DNA of 11,299 nt from JBEINZ01 sp040377825 (GTDB taxonomy: Bacteria; Pseudomonadota; Alphaproteobacteria; Rhizobiales; Ancalomicrobiaceae), in the NCBI GenBank assembly GCA_040377825.1, contig JBEINZ010000083.1, positions 1 to 11,299 on the forward strand, read 5' to 3'. The position numbers were made by a program, and so were the translations under genes. The notes under the pieces are model-generated. The model saw only the letters and a list, made by a program, of their open reading frames with translations. It did no database searches and had not been told where the DNA came from. The number at the start of each line of letters is the position of its first letter. The stretch's first letter is position 1. Shown piece after piece: positions 1 through 5,648 of the stretch.

Positions 1-854
1 ACGCCTTCATGAGCGATGTACAGGACCGCGTTCATCGCACCCGGGCCGCAATCCTTGCCGGCGACCTGAAAGGCGACGATCCGATCGCGCCGGTCGCGGC
101 CGAAATCGCGGCCGAGACACGCCTGCTCTGTTTCGACGAATTCGTCGTGAACGACATCGCCGATGCGATGATCCTTGGGCGGCTCTTCGCGCGCCTGTTT
201 GAGCTCGGCACATGCGTCGTCGCGACATCGAATGTTGCGCCCGATCGCCTTTACTGGGATGGCCTCAATCGCGGCCTCTTCCTCCCGTTCATCGAGCTTT
301 TGAAAGCCAACATGAACGTGTTCGAGCTCGACGCCAGGACCGACTTCAGATCGGAGAAAGCCGATTTGGGTGAAACCTACCTGACGCCGCTTGGACCAGC
401 GGCGGCGGCGGCGCTCGACGCGGTCTGGGATCGCCTGACCGGCGGTCGATCCGGCGAGGCGGCGGAATTGCCGTTTCGTGGTCGCGTCATCAAGGTCCCG
501 AAGGCGGTCGACGGCATCGCGCGCTTCAGCTTCGCGGATCTATGCGAACGCCCGCTGGCCGCGGCCGACTATCTGCAACTGGCCGCGCGCTATCACACAA
601 TTTTGTTAGAGAACGTTCCCATCCTGCGCGAGGATTCCCGCGATACGGCGAGGCGGTTTGTCCATCTGATCGATGCTCTCTACGACAGCCGTAGGCGGCT
701 CATTCTTTCGGCGGCAGCCGAGCCGTCCGGGCTTTATCCGAGCGCGGGGGGTCCAGACGCGTTCGAGTTCCAGAGAACCACGTCGCGCCTTAATGAGATG
801 AGATCCGCAGAATATCTTGCATTGCCGCAAAATCCGTCTTCAAAATCGGCCTAA
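1..854 (+). CDS. zapE: Cell division protein ZapE / AFG1-like ATPase, 3' part only
   Basis: The reading frame is open to the left edge (first full codon at base 3), so the start lies outside the window. The first visible residues, A-F-M with a probable His before them, fit the HAFM motif of the family, so the ATG at base 9 is internal. About 283 residues remain of a protein usually near 370-400; the Walker A loop is missing because it is upstream. A Walker B-like LLCFDEF is at bases 123-143 and a sensor-1-like VVATSN at 216-233. They are followed by the family block YWDGLNRGLFLPFIELL and, near the end, SRLNEMRSAEYL. AFG1/ZapE proteins are AAA-type ATPases linked to cell division under stress in bacteria and to handling of respiratory-chain proteins in mitochondria. 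In alphaproteobacteria the gene often sits just before mdh, as here. The family call is confident; the exact role in this organism is inferred. Confidence 0.93.
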   Translation, partial: AFMSDVQDRVHRTRAAILAGDLKGDDPIAPVAAEIAAETRLLCFDEFVVNDIADAMILGRLFARLFELGTCVVATSNVAPDRLYWDGLNRGLFLPFIELLKANMNVFELDARTDFRSEKADLGETYLTPLGPAAAAALDAVWDRLTGGRSGEAAELPFRGRVIKVPKAVDGIARFSFADLCERPLAAADYLQLAARYHTILLENVPILREDSRDTARRFVHLIDALYDSRRRLILSAAAEPSGLYPSAGGPDAFEFQRTTSRLNEMRSAEYLALPQNPSSKSA

Positions 855-1013
855 TCGAAGCTGAAACATGAACTAACTCTGGATCTTAGGATCATTGTGC
901 AAGGCCAGATAATCCTTTTGTCCGACTTGCGCGCCTTCGCATAACGGAGTATGGCGACCGCGGACAAAAATGCCGTATGTCAAGTCCGTCTCAGCTCAAG
1001 GGAAACCTCGCAC
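855..1013 (+). promoter_or_regulatory. zapE-mdh intergenic region, candidate mdh promoter
   Basis: These 159 bases contain no convincing gene. Two weak sigma70-like arrangements can be seen. One is GATAAT at 908-913, five of six to the -10 consensus, but its best -35 (TTAGGA, 886-891) is poor. The other is TTGTCC at 918-923 with CATAAC at 940-945 and a 16-base spacer. No rho-independent terminator follows zapE. The sequence AAGGGA at 998-1003, ten bases before the ATG at 1014, is a reasonable ribosome binding site and supports that start. The promoter assignment is a guess from pattern matching only. Confidence 0.25.
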
Positions 1014-1976
1014 ATGGCGCGCAGCAAAATCGCTCTGATCGGCGCAGGCCAGATCGGTGGCACCCTCGCTCATCTCGCCGGTCTCAAGGAACTCGGCGAC
1101 ATCGTTTTGTTCGACATCGTCGACGGCGTGCCGCAAGGCAAGGCGTTGGACCTCGCCGAATCCTCGCCGGTGGAAGGTTTCGACGCGAAGCTGACGGGGG
1201 TTTCCTCTTACGAGGCGATCGCGGGATCCGACGTCGTCATCGTCACCGCCGGCGTGCCGCGCAAGCCGGGCATGAGCCGCGACGACCTGCTCGGCATCAA
1301 TCTTAAGGTCATGGAAGCGGTCGGCGCGGGCATCAAGCAATTCGCCCCCGACGCCTTCGTCATCTGCATTACCAATCCGCTCGACGCGATGGTTTGGGCG
1401 CTGCAAAGGTTCTCCGGGCTGCCGACGCACAAGGTCGTGGGCATGGCCGGTGTGCTCGACTCGGCGCGCTTCCGTTACTTCCTTGCCGAAGCTCTCGGCG
1501 TTTCCGTGCGCGACGTCCACGCCATGACGCTCGGTGGTCACGGTGACGACATGGTGCCGCTGGTGCGGCATTCGACCGTAGGCGGCGTACCCTTGCCCGA
1601 TCTGGTCAAAATGGGCTGGATGAGCCAGGACGTGCTCGATCAAATCGTCGAACGCACCCGTAAGGGCGGCGGCGAGATTGTCGCCTTGTTGAAGACCGGT
1701 TCGGCGTTCTATGCGCCGGCCTCCTCGGCGATCGCCATGGCCGAGAGCTATCTGAAGGATCAAAAGCGGATCTTGCCGGTCGCGGCCTTTCTGTCAGGCC
1801 AGTACGGCGTTGATGGTACCTATGTCGGCGTGCCGGCCCTGATCGGAGCGAACGGCGTGGAAAAGATCGTCGAGATTGCGTTTGACGAGGCGGAGAAGGC
1901 CATGTTCGCCAAGTCGCTCGCCTCGGTAAGCGGCTTGATCGAAGCCTGCAAGGCCATCAACCCGACGCTTATGTGA
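1014..1976 (+). CDS. mdh: Malate dehydrogenase (NAD-dependent, LDH-like type)
   Basis: Reversibly oxidises malate to oxaloacetate with NAD in the TCA cycle; cytoplasmic. The 320-residue length and the start MARSKIALIGAG match the alphaproteobacterial family (LDH/MDH superfamily, type 3). The NAD-binding glycine loop GAGQIG is at residues 10-15 and the acidic residue that selects NAD is D34. R83 and R89 in the mobile loop (RKPGMSR) bind the dicarboxylate, and R83 marks a malate rather than lactate enzyme. N121 (ITNP), D149 and R152 (LDSAR) and catalytic H176 (GGHGDD) are all present. The frame stays open 21 codons upstream to an ATG at 951. The internal ATG at 1014 was chosen because it has a spaced AAGGGA site and gives the family N-terminus. 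It is followed by sucC after 93 bases and is probably co-transcribed. Confidence 0.97.
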   Translation: MARSKIALIGAGQIGGTLAHLAGLKELGDIVLFDIVDGVPQGKALDLAESSPVEGFDAKLTGVSSYEAIAGSDVVIVTAGVPRKPGMSRDDLLGINLKVMEAVGAGIKQFAPDAFVICITNPLDAMVWALQRFSGLPTHKVVGMAGVLDSARFRYFLAEALGVSVRDVHAMTLGGHGDDMVPLVRHSTVGGVPLPDLVKMGWMSQDVLDQIVERTRKGGGEIVALLKTGSAFYAPASSAIAMAESYLKDQKRILPVAAFLSGQYGVDGTYVGVPALIGANGVEKIVEIAFDEAEKAMFAKSLASVSGLIEACKAINPTLM

Positions 1977-1987
1977 TCAGAGCTGAT
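1976..1987. repeat. Short inverted repeat at the mdh stop
   Basis: ATCAG and CTGAT (5-bp arms) flank a 2-base centre and begin at the last base of the mdh stop codon. There is no T-run after it, so it is not a convincing terminator. The rest of the 93-base mdh-sucC gap shows only a tandem 7-bp repeat CGCTTGC (1998-2011) and the sucC ribosome-binding region (GGGG 2056-2059, GAGG 2064-2067). The inverted repeat could be chance. Confidence 0.25.
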
Positions 1988-2069
1988 AGAGGGTCTGCGC
2001 TTGCCGCTTGCCTTTCACGCATCGCAGTCATCCGATGGTCGTTCACTCATCTAACGGGGCGCCGAGGTC

Positions 2070-3263
2070 ATGAATATCCACGAATATCAAGCCAAAGCCG
2101 TCCTGAAGGACTTCGGCGTGCCGGTTTCGGCCGGTGGCGCGGCCTTTACGGTGGACGAGGCAGTCGCGGCCGCCAGGGCCCTGCCGGGTCCGCTTTATGT
2201 GGTGAAGTCGCAGATCCATGCCGGCGGCCGCGGCAAGGGCAAGTTCAAGGAACTTTCCCCTGATGCCAAGGGCGGCGTTCGGCTTGCAAAATCGATCGAC
2301 GAGGTGAAAGCCCACGCGAGCGATATGCTTGGCAACACGCTGGTCACGGTGCAGACCGGCCCCGCCGGCAAGGTGGTGAACCGGCTCTATATCGAGGACG
2401 GCTCCGACATCGCGCGCGAGCTTTATCTCTCGATCCTGGTCGACCGCGCGACGGGCAACATCGGCTTCGTTGTATCGACCGAGGGCGGCATGGACATCGA
2501 GACGGTCGCGCACGACACGCCCGAAAAGATCCATACCTTTCATGTCGATCCGGCGGCTGGATATCAGCCCTATGTCGGGCGCAACGTCGCCTATGCCCTG
2601 AAGCTCGAGGGCGCGCAGATCAAGCAGGCCGTCAAACTCGTCGGCGATCTCTATCGCGCCTTCGTCGAGAAGGACATGAGCATGCTTGAGATCAACCCGC
2701 TGATCGTCACCATGGACGGCAACCTGCGGGTCCTCGACGCCAAGGTGAACTTCGATTCCAACGCGCTGTTCCGGCACCCCGAAATCGTCGCGCTGCGCGA
2801 CGAAAGCGAAGAGGACGCCAAGGAGATCGAGGCGTCCAAGTACGAGCTTTCCTACATCGCGCTTGACGGCACGATCGGCTGCATGGTCAACGGTGCCGGC
2901 CTCGCGATGGCGACGCTCGACATCATTCAGCTTTACGGCGAGAGCCCCGCGAACTTCCTCGATGTTGGCGGCGGCGCTTCGGAAGAAAAGGTCACCGCGG
3001 CCTTCAAGATCATTACCGCCGACCCGCAGGTGAAGGGCATTCTCGTCAACATCTTCGGCGGCATCATGAAATGCGACATCATCGCCCGCGGCGTGCTCGC
3101 GGCGGTGAAGACGGTCGGGCTCAAGGTGCCGCTGGTCGTGCGCCTTGAAGGCACCAATGTCGAACTGGGCAAGCAGATCATCCGCGAGTCCGGGCTGAAC
3201 GTGATCGCGGCCGACGACCTCGACGACGCGGCGAAGAAGATCGTGGCGGCGGTGAGGGGGTGA
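2070..3263 (+). CDS. sucC: Succinyl-CoA synthetase (ADP-forming) beta subunit
   Basis: Beta subunit of succinyl-CoA ligase, which with SucD converts succinyl-CoA, phosphate and ADP/GDP to succinate, CoA and ATP/GTP. The 397 residues match the family length. The ATP-grasp N-terminal half starts MNIHEYQAK, with nucleotide-binding K46 and the G53-R54-G55 loop. The Mg-binding residues N209 (EINPL) and D223 (LDAKVNFD) are present. The C-terminal ligase domain has substrate residue N274 (VNGAG) and the G331-I332-M333 loop (GGIMKCD). The C-terminus (AAKKIVAAVRG) is intact. SucC normally sits directly against sucD and the two form one complex. Here 1.39 kb of unrelated sequence intervenes, starting one base after the sucC stop. 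Confidence 0.98.
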   Translation: MNIHEYQAKAVLKDFGVPVSAGGAAFTVDEAVAAARALPGPLYVVKSQIHAGGRGKGKFKELSPDAKGGVRLAKSIDEVKAHASDMLGNTLVTVQTGPAGKVVNRLYIEDGSDIARELYLSILVDRATGNIGFVVSTEGGMDIETVAHDTPEKIHTFHVDPAAGYQPYVGRNVAYALKLEGAQIKQAVKLVGDLYRAFVEKDMSMLEINPLIVTMDGNLRVLDAKVNFDSNALFRHPEIVALRDESEEDAKEIEASKYELSYIALDGTIGCMVNGAGLAMATLDIIQLYGESPANFLDVGGGASEEKVTAAFKIITADPQVKGILVNIFGGIMKCDIIARGVLAAVKTVGLKVPLVVRLEGTNVELGKQIIRESGLNVIAADDLDDAAKKIVAAVRG

Positions 3264-3264
3264 G

Positions 3265-3831
3265 ATGCGCGCTCGCTGCGTCTATCTCGGCTGGAACGCG
3301 TTAACGGCCCTGATGGCGCCGATCCTCGCCATTTTCCTTCTGCTCAGTTGGACCAAAGTTGCCATGGCAGAAGGCGAGGCTGAGACGGTCGAGCAATTTA
3401 TAGTTATATGCGCACTTAGTATGCCAGAGATCCGGCGAATCGAAGCTGCGGCCTCCGAGCTGAAGTGGAAGCCACTGTCCCCCACCCAAGCTACAATGCT
3501 TCGTCCTATCGACCCGAATGCCAAGTTTAGCGGCTGGCTTGTGCCAAATAGCGGCAAGCCATATTTGATTGGAGTATCGGAAGGGCAACTCGACGGAGAC
3601 AAAGTACTCGTTTGTACACATGCGAGTACCCATTTCGATCCGTCGGAATTAGTTTCAGAAATGGCCAAAAAGTTATCACTGAAAACGCTTACAGATGAAA
3701 CTGAAGCAGGGCAAAGATATCGTACTTGGACTACAAACGTGAACGGGATATCAATGCTGATAAACTTGACCACGATGCAAAATCAAAGGCAGACAGGCGG
3801 CTCTCTGTCAGTGTTTGTCAAGTCAAAATGA
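3265..3831 (+). CDS. Predicted exported protein of unknown function between sucC and sucD
   Basis: I do not recognise a named family. The 188 residues begin with Arg residues and a hydrophobic stretch (about residues 12-29), then a possible signal peptidase I site A33-M-A35 before E36. A periplasmic or secreted product of about 153 residues is therefore likely. The mature part has two cysteines, C49 (IVICAL) and C117 (LVCTHA), that could pair. It ends in a Ser/Thr/Gln-rich tail with no further membrane segment. Base composition stands out: about 49% G+C by hand count over 3421-3840, and near 41% over 3601-3780, against roughly 60-65% in flanking genes. Four ATA and two TTA codons support foreign origin. 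The ATG is one base after the sucC stop, with GAGGGGG at 3254-3260 inside the sucC end as ribosome binding site, so translation may be coupled to sucC. A later start at 3313 would lose the basic n-region. The gene is probably real; its function is unknown. Confidence 0.72.
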   Translation: MRARCVYLGWNALTALMAPILAIFLLLSWTKVAMAEGEAETVEQFIVICALSMPEIRRIEAAASELKWKPLSPTQATMLRPIDPNAKFSGWLVPNSGKPYLIGVSEGQLDGDKVLVCTHASTHFDPSELVSEMAKKLSLKTLTDETEAGQRYRTWTTNVNGISMLINLTTMQNQRQTGGSLSVFVKSK

Positions 3832-3883
3832 ACCGTGACCGAGTCGGGCACACAAGTTGGACGCGATTGGGAAACCGCTTCAA

Positions 3884-4219
3884 ATGACGAAGATCACCGT
3901 CGACATCGACGACGAGGTTCTGGCGCGGATGAGCGAGCTCGCCCGCGCGCGGAACCTCTCGGTCGAGCAACTGCTGAAAGAGCAAGTCGACGGCATGGTC
4001 AGGCTCGCGCCGTTCAAGCTCGAAAACGCGTCTCACCGCGCTATCCTCGCCGCGCTCGCCAACCAGAACGAAGGCTGGCGCGAGGAGACCCACGACCGCG
4101 CCAAGGTTCGGGCGGAAGACTATGCCGAGAACCGCAAGCGGCTGATGGAGCTGGCGAGGACCACGGAAGGCGACATGGGCGCCGAGGGTTGGGACCGGAG
4201 GCGGGCCTATGACCCCTGA
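3884..4219 (+). CDS. VapB-like ribbon-helix-helix antitoxin
   Basis: Probable antitoxin of the PIN toxin that follows; expected to bind and block the toxin and to repress its own operator DNA. The 111 residues start MTKITVDIDDEVLARM, a typical ribbon-helix-helix beginning (beta strand about 3-8, helices about 9-36). The rest is a long, charged, mostly helical tail rich in Arg, Glu and Lys (about 50-105), where toxin binding would be expected. Its stop overlaps the toxin start by 11 bases, the usual arrangement of type II modules with translational coupling. The ATG at 3884 was preferred over an in-frame TTG at 3857 because it starts the domain exactly and has GGGA at 3869-3872. G+C is high and like the TCA genes, unlike the preceding gene. 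At 111 residues it is longer than many VapB proteins (often 70-90). The exact VapB subfamily cannot be named from the sequence. Confidence 0.8.
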   Translation: MTKITVDIDDEVLARMSELARARNLSVEQLLKEQVDGMVRLAPFKLENASHRAILAALANQNEGWREETHDRAKVRAEDYAENRKRLMELARTTEGDMGAEGWDRRRAYDP

Positions 4220-4628
4220 CTGCTTCATCGACACGAACGTGCTCTACTACGCCGCCATGGCGCGCACATCCGCTCCGGCGAAGTACGAGCGTGCGCTGTT
4301 CATCCTGGACAACACGCATTTCGCGATCTCGGGGCAGGTCCTGGCCGAGTTCTACGTCACCACGACGCGCAAGACGGATCGACCGCTGACCAAGACGGAA
4401 GCGCTCGATTGGCTACACCGTCTGCGCGATCGGCCTTTCGTCGAGATCGACCGGGACTTGGTCCTGAGCGGGATCGAAACGGCCGACCGCTACGGCATCA
4501 GCTATTGGGACGGTGCGATCATCGCAGCGGCCCGGCGGCTCGGCGCTCCCGTCGTCTATTCCGAGGATCTCTCGCATGGCCAGAACTACGGGGCCGTGCG
4601 CATCGAAAACCCATTCCGAACGCACTGA
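4209..4628 (+). CDS. vapC: PIN-domain ribonuclease toxin, VapC family
   Basis: Probable toxin of a type II toxin-antitoxin pair. PIN proteins of this type are Mg-dependent RNases that cut tRNA, rRNA or mRNA and stop growth when free of antitoxin. The 139 residues form a complete single PIN domain. Acidic residues fit the metal site: D8 (FIDTNVL), E47 (VLAEFY), D101 (YWDGAIIAAA) and D120 with E119 (VYSEDLSHGQ). The end, GAVRIENPF, is typical of the family. All catalytic residues are present, so nothing suggests decay. It overlaps the antitoxin gene by 11 bases and ends 26 bases before sucD. With no terminator in between, sucD is probably transcribed through this module. The RNA target cannot be told from the sequence. 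Confidence 0.9.
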   Translation: MTPDCFIDTNVLYYAAMARTSAPAKYERALFILDNTHFAISGQVLAEFYVTTTRKTDRPLTKTEALDWLHRLRDRPFVEIDRDLVLSGIETADRYGISYWDGAIIAAARRLGAPVVYSEDLSHGQNYGAVRIENPFRTH

Positions 4629-4640
4629 AGGCATAGCGCC

Positions 4641-4645
4641 GGAGG
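4641..4645 (+). promoter_or_regulatory. Strong ribosome binding site of sucD
   Basis: GGAGG lies 9 bases before the sucD ATG at 4655, inside the 26-base gap after the toxin gene. It lets sucD be translated independently of the genes inserted before it. This is the clearest Shine-Dalgarno match in the window. Confidence 0.8.
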
Positions 4646-4654
4646 CACCGTCTC

Positions 4655-5533
4655 ATGTCCGTACTCGTCAACAAGGACACCAAGGTCATCACCCAGGGCT
4701 TCACCGGAGCCCAGGGGACCTTTCATTCCGAGCAGGCACTCGCCTACGGCACCAAGGTCGTCGGCGGCGTCACGCCGGGCAAGGGTGGGACGACCCACCT
4801 GAACTTGCCGGTGTTCGACACGGTGGGTGAAGCCAAGGCGGCCACCGGCGCGACGGCGTCGGCGATCTATGTGCCGCCGCCCTTTGCCGCCGACGCGATC
4901 TTGGAAGCGATCGACGCGGAGATCGAACTGATCATCTGCATCACCGAGGGTATCCCGGTGCTTGACATGGTCAAGGTCGGCAAGGCGTTGAAGGGCTCCA
5001 AGTCGCGTCTCATCGGTCCGAATTGCCCGGGCGTGTTGACCCCCGGCGAGTGCAAGATCGGCATCATGCCGGGACATATTTTCAAGCGCGGCTCGGTCGG
5101 TATCGTATCGCGCTCGGGAACGCTTACATACGAGGCCGTCAAGCAGACTTCCGATGTCGGTCTCGGTCAGACGACCGCGGTCGGAATCGGCGGCGATCCC
5201 GTTAAGGGAACTGAATTCATTGATGTGCTCGAGCTGTTCCTCAACGATCCTGAAACGAAATCCGTTATTATGATTGGTGAGATCGGCGGCTCGGCCGAGG
5301 AAGAAGCGGCGGCCTTTATCGCGGCCCACCCGATCAAGAAGCCGATGGTCGGCTTCATCGCGGGCGTGGCGGCGCCTCCCGGACGTCGCATGGGCCATGC
5401 CGGTGCGATCATCTCGGGCGGGAAGGGCGGCGCGAAGGATAAGATCGCCGCCATGGAAGCGGCCGGCATCCGGGTTTCGCCCTCGCCGGCAAAACTTGGC
5501 GAAACCCTTGCGGCCGTACTCGCCGGGCACTGA
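4655..5533 (+). CDS. sucD: Succinyl-CoA synthetase (ADP-forming) alpha subunit
   Basis: Alpha subunit of succinyl-CoA ligase; it binds CoA and carries the phosphohistidine intermediate, working with SucC. The 292 residues match the family. The CoA-binding loop GFTGAQGTFHS is at residues 15-25, followed by K43 in GGVTPGKGG. The ITEGIP segment is at 96-101, GPNCPG at 121-126, the SRSGTLTYE block at 152-160, and the active-site histidine is H248 in GRRMGHAGA. Both ends are intact, so the insertion upstream has not damaged the gene. A 115-base gap with palindromic structure separates it from sucA. Confidence 0.98.
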   Translation: MSVLVNKDTKVITQGFTGAQGTFHSEQALAYGTKVVGGVTPGKGGTTHLNLPVFDTVGEAKAATGATASAIYVPPPFAADAILEAIDAEIELIICITEGIPVLDMVKVGKALKGSKSRLIGPNCPGVLTPGECKIGIMPGHIFKRGSVGIVSRSGTLTYEAVKQTSDVGLGQTTAVGIGGDPVKGTEFIDVLELFLNDPETKSVIMIGEIGGSAEEEAAAFIAAHPIKKPMVGFIAGVAAPPGRRMGHAGAIISGGKGGAKDKIAAMEAAGIRVSPSPAKLGETLAAVLAGH

Positions 5534-5551
5534 CAAGGGCGCCGTAGCCGA

Positions 5552-5575
5552 TATGACCGGTCATGATCGGTCATA
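5552..5575. promoter_or_regulatory. Palindromic operator-like site in the sucD-sucA gap
   Basis: ATGACCGGTCAT (5553-5564) is a perfect 12-bp palindrome. A third copy of the half-site, GGTCAT, is at 5569-5574, exactly 10 bases after the second (5559-5564). TATGACC (5552-5558) and GGTCATA (5569-5575) also form an outer inverted repeat. Half-sites one helical turn apart suggest a site for a dimeric regulator. No convincing -35/-10 pair lies next to it and no matching regulator can be named. The symmetry is seen directly; the binding role is inferred. Confidence 0.45.
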
Positions 5576-5586
5576 AGACGACAGCA

Positions 5587-5610
5587 AAGATCTCGTAAGT
5601 TCGAGATCTT
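5587..5610 (+). promoter_or_regulatory. Perfect 9-bp hairpin upstream of sucA
   Basis: AAGATCTCG (5587-5595) and CGAGATCTT (5602-5610) are exact reverse complements around the 6-base loop TAAGTT. No T-run follows (the next bases are CCACAGC), so it is not a standard rho-independent terminator. It lies 38 bases before the sucA start in an otherwise unannotated gap. It could set mRNA stability or processing between sucD and sucA, act as a weak attenuator, or be a DNA-level binding site. The structure is certain at sequence level; the role is not. Confidence 0.5.
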
Positions 5611-5648
5611 CCACAGCTTGGGACGGAGCGAAAAGCTTCGAAAGTGGG

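Noticed and set aside
951..1013. In-frame 21-codon N-terminal extension of mdh from an ATG at 951
   Set aside because: The extension does not resemble MDH. The ATG at 1014 has a well-spaced AAGGGA and gives the family's normal start and length of 320 residues.
3282..3773. Long open frame on the minus strand opposite the exported protein gene
   Set aside because: It has no ribosome binding site or recognisable domain. The plus-strand frame has a signal peptide, a ribosome binding site and continuity with the operon.
3720..3850. Own promoter for the toxin-antitoxin pair (TTGTCA at 3815-3820; TTGGAC 3726-3731 with TATCAA 3749-3754)
   Set aside because: TTGTCA has no -10 at the right distance, and the other pair matches the consensus poorly in an AT-richer stretch where chance matches are expected.
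3857..3883. TTG start giving nine extra residues on the antitoxin
   Set aside because: No ribosome binding site lies before it, and the ribbon-helix-helix domain begins right at the ATG at 3884.
3254..4660. Transposon ends, target-site duplication or recombinase site flanking the sucC-sucD insertion
   Set aside because: I compared both edges and saw no matching direct or inverted repeats, and there is no transposase or integrase gene in the insert.
5587..5610. Rho-independent terminator after sucD
   Set aside because: The stem is only about 44% G+C (4 of 9 pairs) and no T-run follows.
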